Shown here piece after piece: positions 44,542-54,300 of a stretch of 64,000 bases of DNA. Positions within the stretch are counted from its first letter, which is position 1, and every line of letters begins with the position of its first letter. This DNA is from Acidovorax sp. 1608163 (GTDB lineage: Bacteria > Pseudomonadota > Gammaproteobacteria > Burkholderiales > Burkholderiaceae_C). Below the pieces are notes generated by a model. It saw only the letters and a list, made by a program, of their open reading frames with translations, ran no database searches and was not told the DNA's origin. The translations under genes were made by a program, and so were the position numbers. The DNA lies in NCBI RefSeq assembly GCF_003669015.1, contig NZ_CP033069.1:4660501-4724500 (forward strand). Reading direction: 5' to 3'.

Positions 44542-45768
44542 TCAGACCAGGTCGGGCGACAACGGCATGGCAATGGAGCCATCCAGATGCTTGATGGGCC
44601 CCGCCGCACTCGGATTGATGTCAAAGTCAAAAATCTGCGTGGGCAGCCACAGCGTGGCGCAAGCGTTGGGCACGTCCACCACGCCGCTGATGTGGCCCTG
44701 CACAGGTGCCGTGCCCAAAATGGAATACGCCTGCGCGCCGGAGTAGCCAAATTTCTTGAGGTACTCGATGGCGTTCAGACAGGCCTGGCGGTAGGCCACG
44801 TTCACGTCCAGGTAGTACTGCTTGCCCGCCTCGTCCACGCTGATGCCTTCAAAGATCAGGTAGTCGTTGTAAGTGGGCGTGATGGGGCTGGGCTTGAAGA
44901 TGGGGTTCTTGATGCCGTACTTGGCCATGCCGCCTTTGATCAGGGTGACCTTCATGTGCACCCAGCCTGCCATCTCGATAGCGCCGCAGAACGTGATCTC
45001 GCCATCGCCCTGGCTGAAGTGCAGGTCGCCCACGCTCAGGCCCGCACCGTCCACATACACCGGAAAGAACACCTTGGAGCCGCGCGACAGGTCCTTGATG
45101 TCACAGTTGCCTCCATGCTCGCGTGGCGGCACGGTGCGCGCGCCCTCGGCAGCGGCCTTGGCCTTGGCATCGCCCGTGAGGCGGCCCATGTGCGCGGTGC
45201 CTGCCGAGGGTGGATTGGCCAGCCCAGCCGTGGGCGCAGAGTCGATGAGCGCCTGCTCGCGCGCATTCCACTGCTCCAGCATCTTGCGGTCGGGCAGGCA
45301 GCCGATCAGGCCGGGGTGGATCAACCCGGCGTACTTCACACCCGGCACATGGCGCGAGCTGGTGAACATGCCATGAAAGTCCCAGATGGACTTCTGCGCC
45401 TGCGGGAAGTGCTCGGTCAAAAAACCGCCGCCATTGTTCTTGCTGAAAAAGCCATTGAAGCCCCACAGGCTGTCTTGCTTGGCGCCAATGTCCAGCAGGT
45501 CCACCACCAGCAGGTCGCCCGGCTCGGCACCCTTAACGCCCACGGGGCCGCTCAGGTAATGCACCGTGGTCAGGTCAATGTCGCGCACGTCGTCAGCGCT
45601 GTCGTTGTTTTGGATGAAGCCGCCCGTCCAGTCAAACGTCTCCAGCACAAACTCGTCGCCCGGATTGACCCAGCAGGCCATGGGAATGTCGGGGTGCCAG
45701 CGGTTGTGGATGTTTTCGTTTTCGGTGGGCGACTTGCTCAGATCGACCTTGATCAGGGTTTCAGCCAT
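44542..45768 (-). CDS. fmdA: Formamidase (FmdA/AmdA acetamidase-formamidase family)
   Basis: 408 residues. NIHNRWHPDIPMACWVNPGD, FIQNNDSADDVRDIDLTTVH, LSGPVGVKGAEPGDLLVVDL, FPVYVDGAGLSVGDLHFSQG and DGEITFCGAIEMAG are characteristic of the FmdA family, which hydrolyses formamide (and acetamide less well) to ammonia and the acid. AAGGAG is well placed before ATG 45768. It lies downstream of the urt-type transporter genes on the same strand, separated from urtE by a family B repeat. The operon would import short amides or urea and release ammonia for nitrogen supply. Confidence 0.93.
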   Translation of the reverse strand: MAETLIKVDLSKSPTENENIHNRWHPDIPMACWVNPGDEFVLETFDWTGGFIQNNDSADDVRDIDLTTVHYLSGPVGVKGAEPGDLLVVDLLDIGAKQDSLWGFNGFFSKNNGGGFLTEHFPQAQKSIWDFHGMFTSSRHVPGVKYAGLIHPGLIGCLPDRKMLEQWNAREQALIDSAPTAGLANPPSAGTAHMGRLTGDAKAKAAAEGARTVPPREHGGNCDIKDLSRGSKVFFPVYVDGAGLSVGDLHFSQGDGEITFCGAIEMAGWVHMKVTLIKGGMAKYGIKNPIFKPSPITPTYNDYLIFEGISVDEAGKQYYLDVNVAYRQACLNAIEYLKKFGYSGAQAYSILGTAPVQGHISGVVDVPNACATLWLPTQIFDFDINPSAAGPIKHLDGSIAMPLSPDLV

Positions 45769-45879
45769 GGCGTGCTCCTTGGAAAGGGTGGGTGGAAAAA
45801 TGAAAAAGCGAGATAAAAGCTCCAGGGCCTGCAAGGCAAGCTGCCTGTGAAACGGTCACGGCCAACGCCAGTGCACCCG

Positions 45880-45978
45880 CGCAAGGGCCGCCCCGCCGCG
45901 CTGGGGGCGTCCCCCTCCCGCAGCGCGCAGCGATGCGAGAGAGGGGGAAGGCGCCGAAGGCGACTCAGGGGGTGTTTC
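45880..45978. repeat. Family B palindromic repeat, copy 4
   Basis: GGGGGCGTCCCCCTCCCGCA facing GAGAGAGGGGGAAGGCGCC, then GACTCAGGGGGTG. It sits between fmdA and urtE within the operon and could cause partial termination or uneven mRNA decay. Confidence 0.65.
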
Positions 45979-45981
45979 ATG

Positions 45982-46671
45982 TCATACAGACAGATACGCT
46001 TTGATGCGCTGCTGGTCGGTGTCGGCCCGAGCGGTCTCATGCACGAGGCGGCCGCCTTCGATGACGAACAGCCGGTCGGCCACGTCCATGGCAAACGACA
46101 ACACCTGTTCGCTCACCACGATGGTGATCTGGCGCAGCTTGCGGATCTCGTTGAGCGCCTTGGCGATGTCCTTGATGATGGAAGGCTGGATGCCCTCGGT
46201 GGGCTCATCAAGCAGCAGCACCTTGGGATCGGTGACCAGGGCGCGGGCAATGGCCAGTTGCTGCTGCTGCCCGCCCGACAGGTTGCCGCCCTTGCGCCGG
46301 CGCATGTCCCACAGCACCGGGAACAGCGCATAAATGTCTTCTGGAATCTGCCGCGTCTTGGAGTTCTCCAGGCCGGTCTCGATGTTTTCTTCGACCGTGA
46401 GGGTCGGAAAAATCATGCGCCCCTGGGGCACATAGGCAATGCCCTTGGCCACACGGCGAAAGCTCTCGTCTTTCGTCACGTCCTGGCCTGCCACGGTGAT
46501 CTGGCCGCTCTTGGCGGGCATCACGCCCATGAGGCTTTTGAACAGCGTGGTCTTGCCCATGCCATTGCGGCCCATGATGGCCACGGTTTCGTTGGCACGG
46601 CCTTCGAACGAGATGCCGTGCAGCGCCTCGCTCTGGCCGTAGGCCACAAACAGATCTTTGACTTCCAGCAT
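45982..46671 (-). CDS. urtE: Urea/short-chain amide ABC transporter ATP-binding protein UrtE
   Basis: 229 residues. Walker A MGRNGMGKTTLFKSLMG, signature NLSGGQQQQLAIARAL, Walker B VLLLDEPTEGIQPSII. GRNGMGKTT and the TEGIQPS tail are typical of UrtE-type ATPases. AGGAG precedes ATG 46671. With UrtD it energises the importer. In Methylophilus-type formamide clusters the corresponding genes are called fmdF and relatives. Confidence 0.92.
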   Translation of the reverse strand: MLEVKDLFVAYGQSEALHGISFEGRANETVAIMGRNGMGKTTLFKSLMGVMPAKSGQITVAGQDVTKDESFRRVAKGIAYVPQGRMIFPTLTVEENIETGLENSKTRQIPEDIYALFPVLWDMRRRKGGNLSGGQQQQLAIARALVTDPKVLLLDEPTEGIQPSIIKDIAKALNEIRKLRQITIVVSEQVLSFAMDVADRLFVIEGGRLVHETARADTDQQRIKAYLSV

Positions 46672-46706
46672 GCGGTGCTCCTGTGGGGTTCGATGGGGTA
46701 TGGAAG

Positions 46707-47450
46707 TCAATGGCCTAGGTACACGTCGATGACCTTGGGGTCGGCCTGCACCTTCTCCATGGGGCCTTCGGCCAGGATCTTTCCCTGGTGCATCACGGTG
46801 ACCTTGTGGGCAATGCGCTTGACGAACTCCATGTCGTGCTCGATGACGATCACCGCGCGGTTCTTGCAGATGCGCTGCAGCAGCTCCGCCGTCAGCTCGC
46901 GCTCGCGGGCGCTCATGCCAGCGATGGGTTCGTCGAGCATGAGCAGCTCGGGCTCCTGCATCAGCAGCATGCCGATCTCCAGCCACTGCTTTTGCCCGTG
47001 GCTGAGCAAGCCCGCTTCGGTATCGAGCTTGTCGCCCAGGCCGATGTCCTCTGCCACCACCTGCACGCGGGCCTTGACCTCGTCGGTGCACTTGAAGGCC
47101 AGCGCCCCCAACACCGAGCGGCCTGCGGGGTACGACACCTCCAGGTTCTGAAAGACCGAGAGGTTCTCGTAGATCGAGGGCGTCTGGAACTTGCGGCCGA
47201 TCCCTAAGCGCACGCGCTGGTGCTCTGCCATGCGGGTCAGTTCTTCGTTCTTGAACTTGATGCTGCCGCCCGTGGCGCGGGTCTTGCCACAGATGAGGTC
47301 GAGCAGCGTGGTCTTGCCCGCACCGTTGGGGCCGATGATCACGCGCAGCTCGTTCTTGTCGATGTACAGCGTCAGGGCGTCGATGGCCTTGAAGCCGTCG
47401 AACGACACCGTGAGGTCTTCCACAGCGAGGGCGAAGTCGGTATTGCTCAT
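46707..47450 (-). CDS. urtD: Urea/short-chain amide ABC transporter ATP-binding protein UrtD
   Basis: 247 residues. Walker A IGPNGAGKTTLLDLICG, VRLGIGRKFQTPSIYENLSV, the UrtD-type signature LLSHGQKQWLEIGMLL and Walker B LLMLDEPIAGMSARERELTA. Degenerate LSHGQKQ in place of LSGGQ is usual for UrtD. It is followed by urtE after 35 bases. Confidence 0.93.
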   Translation of the reverse strand: MSNTDFALAVEDLTVSFDGFKAIDALTLYIDKNELRVIIGPNGAGKTTLLDLICGKTRATGGSIKFKNEELTRMAEHQRVRLGIGRKFQTPSIYENLSVFQNLEVSYPAGRSVLGALAFKCTDEVKARVQVVAEDIGLGDKLDTEAGLLSHGQKQWLEIGMLLMQEPELLMLDEPIAGMSARERELTAELLQRICKNRAVIVIEHDMEFVKRIAHKVTVMHQGKILAEGPMEKVQADPKVIDVYLGH

Positions 47451-47474
47451 GGGTGCTCCAGCGGTGGTTGCGCG

Positions 47475-48692
47475 TCAGGCGCCCTGGCGGCTCACGCCGT
47501 CGGGCAGGGCAGCAGGTGCGGGCGCTGCGCTGGCAGCTGCTGCAGAGGTGGCGGTAGCGGCTGGCGTAGCGTCAGCCACCAGCCGGGGCTGCACCGAGGC
47601 CTGGCGTAGCGCCTCGCGGCGGCCCTTCCACCAGGGCACGACGTGGCTCTCCCACAGGCCCGCCAACCCCATGGGGAAGGCCATGGTCACGCCGATGAAG
47701 AGGCCCGCCATCAAGAACAACCAGGCTTCCGGAAAACTCTCCGAGAAAAACGTCTTGCCCGCATTCACCAGCAGCGTGCCGTACACCGCGCCCACCAAGC
47801 TCATGCGCCCGCCCACGGCGGCGTAGATCACCATTTCGATGGAGGGCACGATGCCCACGAAACTGGGCGACATGAACCCCACCTGCAGCGAGAACAGCGC
47901 CCCACCAATGCCCGACAACGCAGCGGCCAGGCAGAAGGTGAAGATCTTGAAATTGGCCACGTCGTAGCCCGAAAACCGCACGCGGTCTTCCTTGTCGCGC
48001 ATGGCCAGCAGCAGCGTGCCCACCTTGCCGGTCTGGATCCAGCGGCACAGCACGATAGAGCCGATGAGCAGCGCAACGCACACGTAGTACAGGATGTACT
48101 TGGCGCTGTCGGTGCGCGTGTCCCAGCCCCACAGCGTCTTCAGGTCAGTCATGCCATTGACGCCGCCGGTGTAGCCCTGCTGGCCAATGATAAGCACCGT
48201 GAGGATCAGCGCCACCGCCTGCGTGATGATGGCGAAATACACCCCCCCCACGCGGCGCTTGAACATGGCAAAGCTGATGATCCAGGCCAGCAGCGCAGGC
48301 ACCACGATGACGGCGGCCAGCGAGAACGGCAGGCTCTTGAACGGCACCCAGAAGCTAGGCAGCTCGGTGATCTGGTTCCAATCCATGAAGTCGGGAATGC
48401 CGGGCGTGGACTGGATCTTGGTGCTGATGGGGTCAGACGCTTCCAGCTTCAAGAACATGGCCATGGCATACCCGCCCAGGCCAAAGAACACACCCTGGCC
48501 CAGGCTGAGCACACCACCGTACCCCCACACCATCACTAGGCCGATGGCGACAAAGGCGTAGGTGAGGTACTTGCCCACCAGGTTGAGGCGAAAAATGTCG
48601 AGCGCCAGCGGCAGCACCACGGCCAGCAGCACGGTGAGCAGCACCAGGCTGGCGAGCTGGTAGCGCAGGATCCAGGCTTTGAGGGCATTCAT
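47475..48692 (-). CDS. urtC: Urea/short-chain amide ABC transporter permease UrtC
   Basis: 405 residues from ATG 48692 with about nine hydrophobic segments. LTYAFVAIGLVMVWGYGGVL, SLGQGVFFGLGGYAMAMFLK and LLAMRDKEDRVRFSGYDVAN, then GIGGALFSLQVGFMSPSFVG, match UrtC/LivM-type permeases. The extended middle loop with FMDWNQITELPSFW is characteristic of UrtC rather than LivM. A long Ala-rich tail follows the last helix. GGAG precedes the start. Confidence 0.92.
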   Translation of the reverse strand: MNALKAWILRYQLASLVLLTVLLAVVLPLALDIFRLNLVGKYLTYAFVAIGLVMVWGYGGVLSLGQGVFFGLGGYAMAMFLKLEASDPISTKIQSTPGIPDFMDWNQITELPSFWVPFKSLPFSLAAVIVVPALLAWIISFAMFKRRVGGVYFAIITQAVALILTVLIIGQQGYTGGVNGMTDLKTLWGWDTRTDSAKYILYYVCVALLIGSIVLCRWIQTGKVGTLLLAMRDKEDRVRFSGYDVANFKIFTFCLAAALSGIGGALFSLQVGFMSPSFVGIVPSIEMVIYAAVGGRMSLVGAVYGTLLVNAGKTFFSESFPEAWLFLMAGLFIGVTMAFPMGLAGLWESHVVPWWKGRREALRQASVQPRLVADATPAATATSAAAASAAPAPAALPDGVSRQGA

Positions 48693-48738
48693 GACGAGAC
48701 TCCGTTGGGCGCGGTGGGAATGGTCGGGTGTGCGGATG

Positions 48739-49653
48739 TCATCGACGAACCTTCGATGCAAAGAGTCCTTGGGGTCGCACCATCAGGATCAGCACAATCA
48801 ACGACAGCGTGATCACCTTGGCCATGGAACCCGCCAGGAAAAACTCGGTGATGGACTGCGTCTGCGCAATGCCAAAGGCCGAAACCACCGTGCCCAGCAA
48901 ACTGGCTGCACCGCCAAAGGTGACGACCAGGAACGCATCCACGATGTACAGCGAGCCGCTGGTGGGGCCGGTGGAGCCAATGGTGGTGAACGCAGCCCCC
49001 GCCACACCCGCAATGCCGCAGCCGATGGCAAAAGTGAGGCGGTCGGTCTTTTGGGTGTCAATGCCAATGGCGTTGGCCATGACACGGTTGCTCACCGTGG
49101 CCCGCACCCGCAAGCCCCAGCGGCTTTTGTGCAGCGCCAGCAGCACGCCTGCGGTCACCACGGCGGTGAGGCCCAGCACAAACAGGCCATTGATCGGAAT
49201 GTCCAGCCCTGGGGCGGGAGCCCAGGAGCCCATCAGCCATTCAGGCAGCGTGGGGCTGACCTCCTTGGGGCCGATGAAGGTGCGAAAGCACTGCTGCAGC
49301 GCCAGGCTGATGCCCCAGGTGGCCAGCAGCGTATCGAGCGGGCGCTTGTACAGGTGGCGAATCAGGCCCCACTCCACCAGCCAGCCCGCTGCAAAGGCAA
49401 AGCCAAAGGCCGCGATGATGGCCAGCGGAAAGTAGTACGGCGCCATCTGCGGCGCATGGTTGGCCGCCAGCGTAGAGCCCAGGTAGATGGTGTAGGCGCC
49501 AATCGTCATGAACTCGCCGTGCGCCATGTTGATGACGCCCATCTGCCCAAAGATGATGGCCAGCCCCAGGCCCATGAGCAGCAGCACGGCAAACAGGCTC
49601 AGGCCCGCAAAGCCCTGCATCAGGCCAATGTTGAGCATTTCGGAAAAGGTCAT
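48739..49653 (-). CDS. urtB: Urea/short-chain amide ABC transporter permease UrtB
   Basis: 304 residues from ATG 49653 with AGGAG upstream. LGLAIIFGQMGVINMAHGEF, PLDTLLATWGISLALQQCF and VMANAIGIDTQKTDRLTFAI are UrtB/LivH-type motifs; about eight membrane segments. It forms the channel with UrtC. urtC starts 46 bases later. Confidence 0.93.
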   Translation of the reverse strand: MTFSEMLNIGLMQGFAGLSLFAVLLLMGLGLAIIFGQMGVINMAHGEFMTIGAYTIYLGSTLAANHAPQMAPYYFPLAIIAAFGFAFAAGWLVEWGLIRHLYKRPLDTLLATWGISLALQQCFRTFIGPKEVSPTLPEWLMGSWAPAPGLDIPINGLFVLGLTAVVTAGVLLALHKSRWGLRVRATVSNRVMANAIGIDTQKTDRLTFAIGCGIAGVAGAAFTTIGSTGPTSGSLYIVDAFLVVTFGGAASLLGTVVSAFGIAQTQSITEFFLAGSMAKVITLSLIVLILMVRPQGLFASKVRR

Positions 49654-49769
49654 GTTGCAGCTCCTGCGTGCAGGCCAATCGAAAAGAGAGCGATTTGCGC
49701 GGAACACGGCCCCGCAGCAGTCATCCGGTCACTGCGCCCGCTACTGGCGCGGCGCAAATGCCAGGGACA

Positions 49770-49858
49770 CCGAGGAAGGGCCGCCCCGCACCGACGGTGT
49801 CGTCCCCCTCCCGCGCAGCGAGAGAGGGGGAAGGCGCGAAGCGCCTCAGGGGGTGACT
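49770..49858. repeat. Family B palindromic repeat, copy 5
   Basis: CGTCCCCCTCCCGCGCAGCG facing AGAGAGGGGGAAGGCGCG, then CGCCTCAGGGGGTG. It fills most of the gap between urtA and urtB, the place where many binding-protein operons keep a hairpin that favours the first gene. Confidence 0.65.
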
Positions 49859-49860
49859 TC

Positions 49861-51126
49861 TTACTGATATCCCTTGGGAAACGGATCGGGCTTGATCAGG
49901 TTCGGAGACTCGGACACCACCTTGAACGTGGCGTCCGGCAGGCCCTGCGCAATGCGCGACTTGCTCCACAGGTGGTGGTTGGCATCCACCTTCACGTAGC
50001 CTTCAGGCGCCGTGGTCAGCTCAATGCCCGGCGATGCGGCCACCACCTTGTCCACGTCAAAGCTCTTGGCTTTTTCCACGGCGGCCTTCCACAGCCAGGG
50101 GCCCAGATAGCCCGCCTGCGTCACGTCGCCGATCACGGCGTCCTTGCCGTACTTGGCCTTGAACGCGGCCACAAACTTCTTGTTGTTCTCGTTGTCGAGC
50201 GACTGGAAGTACTTCATCGACGAATAGAACCCCGCGAAGTTCTCGCCGCCCACACCGGTCATCTCGTCCTCCGTGACGGACAACGTCACCAGCAGTTGCT
50301 TGTCGCCCGTGATGCCTGCCGCCTTGAGCGCCTTGTAAAACGCCACGTTGGAGCCGCCCACCACCGCCACAAACAGGCAGTCTGGCTTTTGCACCTTGAT
50401 CTTGTTCATGAGCGAGCCGAAGTTGGTGCTGCCCAGTGGGTAGTACTCCTCGCCCACCACCTTGCCCTTCTGGAAGTTTTCGATGTGCTTGCGCGCGATC
50501 TTCATCGAGGTGCGGGGCCAGATGTAGTCCGATCCAATCAGGAAGAACGTCTTGGCTTTCTTCTCGGTCTTGGCCCACTCCAGGCTGTACAAAATTTGCT
50601 GCGTGGCCTCCTGGCCGGTGTAGATCACGTTCTTGGACTGCTCCAGGCCTTCATAGAAGGTGGGGTAGTACAGCAGGCCGTTTTCTTTTTCAAACACGGG
50701 CAACACGGCTTTGCGCGAGGCGCTGGTCCAGCAGCCGAACACGGCGGCGCAGTGGTCGTTGATGAGCAGCTTCTTGGACTTTTCGGCAAACGTCGGCCAG
50801 TCAGAGGCGCCGTCTTCCTTGATGACCTTGATCTTGCGGCCCAGCACGCCCCCCATGGCGTTGATCTGGTCAATGGCCAGCTGCTCGGCCTGGATGGAGC
50901 CTGTTTCAGAAATGGCCATGGTGCCCGTGGCCGAGTGCAGCTGGCCCACGGTGACCTCGGTGTCCGTCACCGCCAACTTGGTGGTGTTGACCTGGGCCGT
51001 GGGCTGCGCAAACGACCAGGCGGGCAAGCCTGCCACCGAGGCAGCCCCCAGCGCTTGCAGCATGCGGCGGCGGCCGGGCTCTGCGGCGTTGGGGCCAAAG
51101 GTGCGGGGGTCTGATGGGTGGCTCAT
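49861..51126 (-). CDS. urtA: Urea/short-chain amide ABC transporter substrate-binding protein UrtA
   Basis: 421 residues. The N-terminus has GRRRMLQALGAASVAG, a Tat-like or Sec export signal, ending around AWSFAQ. Family markers: VTVGQLHSATGTMAISETGS, DGASDWPTFAEKSKKLLIND, AAVFGCWTSASRKAVLPVFE, and YFQSLDNENNKKFVAAFKAK. It delivers urea or formamide-like compounds to the permeases. AAGGAG lies seven bases before ATG 51126. First gene of the minus-strand operon, facing the sensor kinase gene across 182 bases. Confidence 0.93.
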   Translation of the reverse strand: MSHPSDPRTFGPNAAEPGRRRMLQALGAASVAGLPAWSFAQPTAQVNTTKLAVTDTEVTVGQLHSATGTMAISETGSIQAEQLAIDQINAMGGVLGRKIKVIKEDGASDWPTFAEKSKKLLINDHCAAVFGCWTSASRKAVLPVFEKENGLLYYPTFYEGLEQSKNVIYTGQEATQQILYSLEWAKTEKKAKTFFLIGSDYIWPRTSMKIARKHIENFQKGKVVGEEYYPLGSTNFGSLMNKIKVQKPDCLFVAVVGGSNVAFYKALKAAGITGDKQLLVTLSVTEDEMTGVGGENFAGFYSSMKYFQSLDNENNKKFVAAFKAKYGKDAVIGDVTQAGYLGPWLWKAAVEKAKSFDVDKVVAASPGIELTTAPEGYVKVDANHHLWSKSRIAQGLPDATFKVVSESPNLIKPDPFPKGYQ

Positions 51127-51227
51127 GAGGACGCTCCTTGCAGGATCAGGAAGGGGTTGAAACGACGGGGTTGGGGCGGTGTGTCCGCTCTGGGTTGAAG
51201 ATTAGGGACAACCCTTGTTCGCGCCCA

Positions 51228-51243
51228 TACGTCAATTAACGTA
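51228..51243. promoter_or_regulatory. TACGT-N6-ACGTA dyad, candidate operator
   Basis: A perfect inverted repeat TACGT-CAATTA-ACGTA stands in the divergent gap between urtA and the sensor kinase, with a further TACG at about 51249. NarL/FixJ-type regulators bind TAC-containing dyads of this kind, and the LuxR-type regulator encoded at 54759 is a natural candidate. Confidence 0.45.
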
Positions 51244-51308
51244 GGTGGCGTACGCAGCCCGTGTCACTTCGGCGGGGGACGTAGAACGCTTCTTGCTTGG
51301 TGCCCTGC

Positions 51309-54300
51309 ATGGCCCACCCGCTCCCCCCCGATCCCCAGAGCGCGCCGCAGACCATCTTTCGGTTCCGGCGCGAATACAACGCCTGGGTGGCCGACGAGAC
51401 GATGGAGGACTACGCACTGCGCTACACGCCCAAGGGCTTTCGGCGCTGGAGCGAGTTCCGCGTGGCCAACACGGCCTTTGGCTCGCTGTCGTTCCTGGCG
51501 CTGGAGGCCATTGGCGGCGCCATTGCGCTGAACTACGGCTTCAGCAATGCGATGTGGGCCATCCTCACCGTGGGTCTGCTGATCTTTCTGACGGGCCTGC
51601 CCATTGCCTACTACGCCGCGCGCTATGGGCTGGACATGGACCTGCTCACCCGCGGCGCGGGCTTTGGCTACCTGGGCTCCACCATCACCTCGCTGATCTA
51701 TGCGGTGTTCACTTTCATCTTCTTTGCGCTGGAGGCGGCCATCATGGCGCTGGCGCTGCAGATGGTGGTGGACTGGCCGCTGGAGTGGTGCTACATCGCG
51801 TCGTCGCTGGTCATCCTGCCTTTGGCCATGCGCGGCATCACGCTCATCTCGCGGCTACAGGCCTGGACGCAGCCGCTGTGGCTGTTCTTGCTGCTGCTGC
51901 CCTTTGTGTGGATTGCCCTGGCCCAGCCGCAGCTGTACCGCGACTTTGCGGGGCTGTCGGGCCTCAAGAGCGGCAGCAGCCAGTTCGACCCGCTCATGTT
52001 TGGTGCAGCAGCGGCGGTGATCTTTTCGCTCGTGGTGCAAATTGGCGAGCAGGTGGACTTTTTGCGCTTTCTGCCCGAGCGCACCGCCGCCAACCGCCTG
52101 CGCTGGTGGGGCGCGGTGCTGGTCGCGGGGCCGGGCTGGGTGGTGACGGGCATGCTGAAGATGGCGGGCGGCGCCTTTTTGGCCTTTGCTGCGTTGCAGT
52201 TCGAGGTGGGCACACAGCGTGCGGCCGAGCCCACGCAAATGTTCCTCGCAGGCTTTCATCAGGTGATGCAGGCCCTGGGCCTGCCGGGGCTGGCGGTGGC
52301 CGTGACGGTGGTGTTTGTGGTGGTGTCACAGATCAAGATCAACGTCACCAATGCGTATGCGGGCTCGTTGGCCTGGTCCAATTTTTTTGCCCGCATCACC
52401 CGCAGCCACCCTGGCCGCGTGGTGTGGCTGGTGTTCAACGTGCTGATCGCCACGCTGCTGATGACGCTGGGCGTGTTTGGCGCGCTCGAAAAAGTGCTGG
52501 CGGTCTACAGCAACGTCGCCATTGCCTGGGTGGGTGCGCTGGTGGCCGACCTGGTCATCAACAAGCCGCTGGGCCTGTCGCCCAAGGGCATTGAGTTTCG
52601 CCGCGCGCACCTGTACGACTTCAACCCCGTGGGCCTGGGCGCCATGGTGCTGGCGGCCACGGTGGCCTGCTGCGCCTATGCGGGGCTGCTGGGCGAAGAG
52701 GCTGCCGCGTTCTCTCCCTTCATCGCGCTGGTGCTGTCGATTGCGCTGGCGCCCCTGCTGGCGTGGATGACCCAGGGCCGCTACTACCTGGCCCGCACGC
52801 CGGACAACGACTGGAAGCCCGGCGAGATCGTGCGCTGCGCGGTGTGCGAGAACCAGTTCGAGTCGGAAGACATGGCGCGCTGCCCGGCCTATGCCGCGCC
52901 CATTTGCTCACTGTGCTGCTCGCTCGAATCGCGCTGCCACGACCGCTGCAAGACGGGCTCGCGCGCGGCAGACCAGTTGCGCGGCGTGGTGGAGGCCTTG
53001 TTGCCAAAGCGCTGGGCCATCAAGGTGAACTTTCGCGTGGGGCAGTACGCCATGGTGCTGGTGTCGCTGTGCGCGGCCATGGCGTTTTTGGTGGGCGTGG
53101 TGTATGTGCAAGAGGGCCTGCAGAGCCCCGCGCATGCCACCCTGCTGCAGATGCCCTTTCTCAAGGTGTTTGCCCTGCTGGCCTTGCTGGCGGCCGTGTG
53201 TGCCTGGTGGGTGGTGCTGAGCACCGACAGCCGCCGCATGGCGCAAGACGAGTCGGAGCGGCAGACCCAGTTGCTGCTGCAAGAGATCGAGGCCCACAAG
53301 CGCACCGACGCCGAGCTGCAGGCCGCCAAGGACCAGGCCGAATCGGCCAACCAGGCCAAGACACGCTACGTGGCGGGCATGACGCACGAGCTGCGCTCGC
53401 CGCTCAACAGCATCCTGGGCTACACGCAAATCCTGCTCAAACACCCGCACACCGAAGGCTGGCTGCGCGAGACGCTATCGACCATGCAGCACAGCGGCCT
53501 GCACATGCACGCGCTGATCGATGGATCGCTGGAGCTGGCCCGCATCGAGGCGGGGCGGCTGCGGCTGGACCTGGCCCCCCTGCCCCTGCCCGACCTCATC
53601 GAGAACATCGAGGCCATGCTGCGCCCGCAGGCCCAGGCCAAGGGCTTGCGCTTTGTGGTGGAGACGCTGGGCACCATGCCGGCCTGGATTCGCGCCGACG
53701 CCAAGCGGCTGCGGCAGATTCTGATCAACCTGTTGTCCAACGCGGTGCGCTTTACCGAACGCGGCGAGGTGCGCCTGCGCATGGACTTTCGCCAGCATGT
53801 CTCGCGCATCGAGGTGATCGACACCGGCATTGGCATTGAGCCGCAGGACCTGGAGCGCATCTTCGTGCCGTTTGAGCGCGGCAGCGCAGGTCGCCGCGCC
53901 AGCGAGGCGGGCACCGGCCTGGGCCTGACCATCACGCATTTGCTGACCGAGCTGATGGGCGGGCAGCTCACACTCACCAGCACGCCCGGACAGGGCAGCA
54001 CCTTCACCGTGCGGCTGTACCTGCCCGGCATGGCCGCCGACCCGCACTGGACCACGCCCAGCCGTGCTGCGCTGCGCTCGGTGATTGGCTACCTGGCGCC
54101 GCAACGCACGCTGCTGGTGGTGGACGACCAGCCCCTGCAGCGCCAGTTGCTCGCCGGGCTGCTGGTGCCCTTGGGCTTTGTGGTGCGTGAGGCGGCCAGC
54201 GGGCGCGAGTGCCTGGAGATCGTGCGCCAGACCCCGCCCGACCTGGTGCTGCTGGACATCACCATGGACGACTTGGACGGCTGGCAAACCGCCGCCTTGC

